Source of the DNA: Gammaproteobacteria bacterium
Lineage (GTDB): Bacteria > Pseudomonadota > Gammaproteobacteria > JAKDMP01
Direction: 5' to 3'
NCBI GenBank assembly: GCA_027018875.1
Contig: JALUYA010000005.1
Coordinates: 34,968 to 98,967 of the forward strand
DNA: 64,000 nt
The translations under genes were made by a program, and so were the position numbers. Position 1 is the first letter of the stretch. Every line of letters starts with the position of its first letter. Shown here piece by piece: positions 63,086 through 64,000 of the stretch. The notes beneath the pieces were generated by a model. The model worked only from the letters and a program-made list of their open reading frames with translations, was not told the DNA's origin and searched no databases.

Positions 63086-63944
63086 CCGGTGGGGGTGCCG
63101 CTTGCCCGCCTGCGTTTACCGGTTGCCGGATGGGAAAACTTCCTGGAGTTCGGTTCGATAAGCAGGTAACGATCCCTTCCGTCAGTTTTCTGACTCTTGT
63201 ACTCCTAAATCATACATCAAAAATGACGTTTTGTTTCGGAAAGGAATCCGAGATTATCCTTCGGCCCGATATTTTGATTGCAGGGCGGGAGAACTCTATG
63301 GATCCGACCTGATGGAGTTATCTTGTTTAGCTGGATTTGCGGTCTCTAACGTAGGAGGATTTTTCTTCCTGCCGGCGCCCGGCGCCGCCGCCGGCCATGT
63401 GGCGGAGTACGGGCTGGGGCCGCCTTTGATGCTTGTATTGTGTCGAGTAGCTACGAACAAGATAAAGGCTACCGAGACTGGGTGGGATGCCGCCTCGCAA
63501 GGTTCTGGTTCCGATGCGTGGAGAGGAAGCAGCATCACCTGATCCACTACCCGGTGAGCAAACTGGACCTCCGGGACTGGATCTGTAGCTGGGTAGAAAG
63601 AGGTAGGGGGTAGGCAGGGGTGAAGGCCCAGAGAACCGGACAGCAGTGAAGGCAAATCATCGAGGGGATAGAGCATTGTCGCCTTCGTGACCGATGTTTT
63701 CGCCCGGCGCATCGTGGGTCGGCGTGCCTTAAACCAATGAGCCTCCGGAAAATCCGGGGGGGTCATGAGAGCTGATATTATGGTCTATCCATTCGATCTA
63801 TAAAACAACGAAATCGCATTCTGAATTACACCCGATTCGGATTGATTTTATGAATAAGAGGGAATATAGTAAATATGCCTCTTTTGAAATCTGAGTGGGC
63901 GGCCCTATAGTAGCCGTACCTCACTGATAACGGACCGGACCCTG
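63086..63944. other. Intergenic region before the ISL3-type element
   Basis: About 860 bases without a recognisable gene. Open frames exist on both strands around 63231-63766 but have no identifiable domain, no ribosome site and unusual composition. The last 150 bases are A/T-rich and include GGGCGGCCCTATAGTAGCC (63898-63916), which may be near the end of the insertion element that follows. Confidence 0.4.
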
Positions 63945-64000
63945 ATGAACGAGCGGCTTTTCGAGACTGCCCTGGGGATTGTCGCCCCCTGGCACGTGGT
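63945..64000 (+). CDS. ISL3-family transposase, N-terminal fragment cut by window end
   Basis: Only the first 18 codons are in the window: MNERLFETALGIVAPWHV. The LFxxALGIxxPW pattern is typical of the N-terminus of ISL3-family transposases. The rest lies beyond position 64000. Confidence 0.55.
   Translation, partial: MNERLFETALGIVAPWHV

Noticed and set aside
63231..63766. Overlapping open frames on both strands
   Set aside because: No domain, ribosome site or codon pattern distinguishes either as a gene.

Overview
The window looks like a G+C-rich chromosome segment from a gammaproteobacterium. Support comes from gatCAB, the gpsA-secB-rhodanese run, an aryl-polyene-type cluster, RhlE and YqhD. 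A sulfur-oxidising or acid-tolerant lineage is possible (DUF929 protein, reverse transsulfuration), but the sequence does not fix the genus. No rRNA, tRNA or CRISPR array was seen.

Layout: 0.1-3.3 kb gatCAB. 3.6-7.5 kb a thioesterase, prmC and a cystathionine beta-synthase/gamma-lyase pair. 7.6-14 kb housekeeping genes (SseB-like, gpsA, secB, rhodanese, DUF929, NRDE, S9 peptidase). 13.9-15.2 kb an ArsR regulator divergent from a methyltransferase and a methionine-rich peptide. 15.2-16.2 kb a decayed IS256-family element. 16.4-29.4 kb a long minus-strand aryl-polyene-like operon: ketosynthase/chain-length factor, ACP, ligase, acyltransferases, dehydratases, ketoreductase, glycosyltransferase, LolA/MMPL/lipoprotein export. 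29.4-40.2 kb mixed chromosomal genes (Nudix, CaCA exchanger, dicarboxylate symporter, glucan phosphorylase, EngB, MscS, RhlE). Between the phosphorylase and engB lie two tandem small-RNA genes, each behind a sigma-E-type promoter. 40.7-48.1 kb surface-sugar genes: two paralogous glycosyltransferases around a PIG-L deacetylase, then a five-gene minus-strand nucleotide-sugar operon whose genes all overlap by four bases. 48.6-58.8 kb RecJ, a fused 2-oxoacid dehydrogenase E1 and glutaryl-CoA dehydrogenase, interleaved with a repeated accessory module. 58.8-64 kb YqhD, a TPMT-like methyltransferase, a parvulin, a thioredoxin, a diguanylate cyclase and the first codons of an ISL3-family transposase.

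Two parts stand out. First, the tandem RNAs (35.4-35.74 kb) share four hairpins, C-rich anti-Shine-Dalgarno loops, compensatory base changes in their terminators, and GGAACTT-N16-TCnnA promoters. Second, the repeated module (55.4-58.75 kb, with a decayed third copy at 48.6-49.0 kb) pairs a secreted, bacteriocin-like protein with a small membrane protein. Promoter, 5' leader and signal-peptide sequence are identical in the two intact copies while the mature proteins differ. An 8-bp tandem repeat (6 and 3 units) lies between the Shine-Dalgarno start codon and the signal-peptide core; its unit number sets the reading frame, and both copies are out of frame here. This looks like a phase-variable, cassette-exchanged secreted-protein system.
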